Below are positions 42,853 to 43,888 of a stretch of DNA of 43,888 nucleotides, piece after piece (the first letter of the stretch is position 1; the number at the start of each line of letters is the position of its first letter). Source of the stretch: Myxococcales bacterium. GTDB lineage: Bacteria > Myxococcota_A > Polyangia > Polyangiales > Polyangiaceae. Where the stretch lies: the NCBI GenBank assembly GCA_016191785.1, contig JACPVJ010000021.1:64001-107888 (forward strand), written 5' to 3'. A program made the position numbers and the translations under genes. The notes beneath the pieces are model-generated. The model saw only the letters and a program-made list of their open reading frames with translations. It did no database searches and was not told the origin of the DNA.

Positions 42853-43331
42853 TCGACTTCACCTTTCTCTTGGACCAGCTCGCGCACCCGGCGAGCCAGG
42901 CGCGTCAGGATTCGACTGAGCTCACCCGCGTCGCGCGGGCTCAGCTCGGACAAGATCTGGCGGAAGATCTGCACCGGCTCGACGGGGATCTCGCCGGCGA
43001 GGCGCTGGCCCTTCTTGGTCAGCGTGATGTGGATCACGCGCCGGTCGTCCTCGGAGCGGCGGCGCTCGACCAGACCTTCGCGCTCCATGCGATCGATGAT
43101 GCCGGTCACGGTGCTGTTGCGCGCGCGGATCTTCCAAGACAGCTCGGAGAGCGAGAGCTTGCCCACCGGCTCGAGCATCTTCACCACCGCCAGCTGCGGG
43201 CCGGTCACGCCGTGCCGCGCGGCCACGTCCTTCGTGATGCGCCGGCTCTCGGTGTAGAGATAGAGGATGGCCTCGACGATCGTGTCGAGCTCGGGTTGCT
43301 CGGCGCTGGGCGGTTTGGGGGCGGCGCGCAC
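42849..43331 (-). CDS. MarR-family regulator of the BKACE operon
   Basis: This encodes 160 residues from a GTG at 43331. The winged helix is about 35-110: QLAVVKMLEPVGKLSLSELS, then ARNSTVTGIIDRMEREGLVERRRSEDDRRVIHITLT. MarR proteins repress and are released by small acids or thioesters, so an operon metabolite could be the effector. Its stop overlaps the BKACE start by 4 bases, which places it at the head of the operon. The palindrome at 43359-43370 lies 28 bp before its start and is a likely operator. Confidence 0.9.
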   Translation of the reverse strand: MRAAPKPPSAEQPELDTIVEAILYLYTESRRITKDVAARHGVTGPQLAVVKMLEPVGKLSLSELSWKIRARNSTVTGIIDRMEREGLVERRRSEDDRRVIHITLTKKGQRLAGEIPVEPVQIFRQILSELSPRDAGELSRILTRLARRVRELVQEKGEVE

Positions 43332-43358
43332 CGGTCGTTGGGCTCCATCGCGAATTGT

Positions 43359-43370
43359 TTCGCGTGCGAA
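43359..43370. promoter_or_regulatory. Palindrome TTCGC-GT-GCGAA before the MarR gene
   Basis: Five-base arms around GT. TTGACC (minus strand, 43399-43394) with a 17-bp spacer is a possible -35, but the -10 is poor. A 10-bp palindrome, GGTTCGAACC, at 43401-43410 lies directly behind that -35. Confidence 0.35.
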
Positions 43371-43413
43371 GCATTTGATCGGCGCCGGGCCGGGGTCAAG
43401 GGTTCGAACCGGC

Positions 43414-43701
43414 TCAGCCCCCGACCTTGCGGGCCAGCTCGATCCGCGACCCGACCCCCAGCTTGCGAAACAGCGCCTGGAGCTGGTTGGCCACGGTGCG
43501 CACCGAGACCCCGCGGGCCGCGGCGATCTCGGCGTTGGACAGGCCGTGGCGAACCATCAGCGCCACCTCGATCTCGGCCGGGCTGAGTCCCTCGGGCAGG
43601 CGCCGCCGGGGGGACGGAAACGAGAGCACGAGCAAGTCGTCCCCGCCGTGCTCGAGCTGCGACAGGCGCAAGCCTTTGGGCGGAGCGGGCTCGTCACTCA
43701 C
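43414..43701 (-). CDS. Single-domain LuxR-type HTH protein
   Basis: This encodes 95 residues from a GTG at 43701. After a polar N-terminus of about 38 residues comes the LuxR HTH: LSPAEIEVALMVRHGLSNAEIAAARGVSVRTVANQLQALFRKLGV (about 39-83). There is no sensor or receiver domain. The GTGA overlap with the upstream HTH gene implies coupled synthesis, so the two may work as a pair or heterodimer. The stop lies about 80 bp before the MarR gene. Confidence 0.8.
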   Translation of the reverse strand: MSDEPAPPKGLRLSQLEHGGDDLLVLSFPSPRRRLPEGLSPAEIEVALMVRHGLSNAEIAAARGVSVRTVANQLQALFRKLGVGSRIELARKVGG

Positions 43702-43888
43702 CCCTCTCCCCCCGGCACCAAGATCCGAATCACGTCCGTCACCGAGCTCACGCCCAGCTTGCGGAGCGCGCTCGAGAGGGCAACCGACACCGTGCTCACT
43801 CCGAGCCCCAGCTCGTAGCCGATCAGCTTCAGCGGGTGACCGAGCATCCGATAGATCAGCACCTGGCGCTCGCGCTGGGTCAGGTTGG
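43698..43888 (-). CDS. LuxR-type HTH protein, 5' end beyond window
   Basis: The visible 62 residues are a LuxR HTH: NLTQRERQVLIYRMLGHPLK, then IGYELGLGVSTVSVALSSALRKLGV, and a C-terminal VTDVIRILVPGGEG. The N-terminus is cut by the window edge, so any sensor domain cannot be seen. Its stop overlaps the next HTH gene by 4 bases. Confidence 0.75.
   Translation of the reverse strand, partial: NLTQRERQVLIYRMLGHPLKLIGYELGLGVSTVSVALSSALRKLGVSSVTDVIRILVPGGEG

Noticed and set aside
43401..43410. tRNA T-arm-like GGTTCGAACC
   Set aside because: It is only a 10-bp palindrome; no acceptor, D or anticodon arm can be formed around it.

Overview
The window is very GC-rich, with strong third-position GC bias, and carries many lipoproteins, outer-membrane proteins, secreted Cys-rich proteins and von Willebrand-type proteins. 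That mix points to a myxobacterium-like delta-proteobacterium (Polyangiales-type). This is inferred from gene content and base composition; there is no rRNA or other marker gene. No phage, IS element, tRNA, rRNA or CRISPR array was recognised.

Layout. 1-4454: a cut-off VWA-like surface protein, a crystallin/I36-like lipoprotein, and a winged-helix regulator preceded by a decayed copy of itself. Both copies have the same 11-bp-phased direct repeats upstream. 4540-8669: a GT-C-like membrane protein, an AAA/DUF4143 ATPase behind a perfect 25-bp palindrome, and an outer-membrane protein. 8685-12308: uvrC, divergent from a VanW/G5 protein whose G5 domain is split by an in-frame TAG. 12319-12741: a tandem repeat with hairpins and strictly 42/51-bp spacing. 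12888-17998: a Pro-rich lipoprotein, a zinc dehydrogenase, a dual-specificity phosphatase, a TetR regulator, an M15-like peptidase and DNA polymerase III delta'. 18002-20415: thiE with a coupled membrane protein, and a secreted protein.

20589-26022: an SNF2 ATPase with a coupled SWIM protein, a Gly-rich Cys-rich lipoprotein, and a small two-gene module shaped like a membrane-active peptide plus partner. 26024-31338: a 1436-residue metzincin lipoprotein and two small lipoproteins. 31403-32950: an operon of TetR, a four-TM protein and a C-terminal CxxCH cytochrome lipoprotein, with a good promoter and operator over the TetR start codon. 32967-37780: an OmpA/TSP3 protein coupled to a beta-barrel protein, then a lipoprotein, a metallophosphatase and a DUF3943-like protein.

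37777-43888 (minus strand): MarR, BKACE (DUF849), a crotonase-family hydratase, a lipoprotein, an acyl-CoA carboxylase beta subunit and a membrane protein form a probable acyl-CoA catabolic operon. Two very small LuxR-type HTH proteins lie upstream of it. Four-base start/stop overlaps occur throughout, so several pairs are probably translationally coupled. The best leads for something undescribed are the structured repeat, the split VanW/G5 gene, the duplicated regulator with its repeats, the small coupled module at 25373-26022, and the BKACE/crotonase/carboxylase operon.
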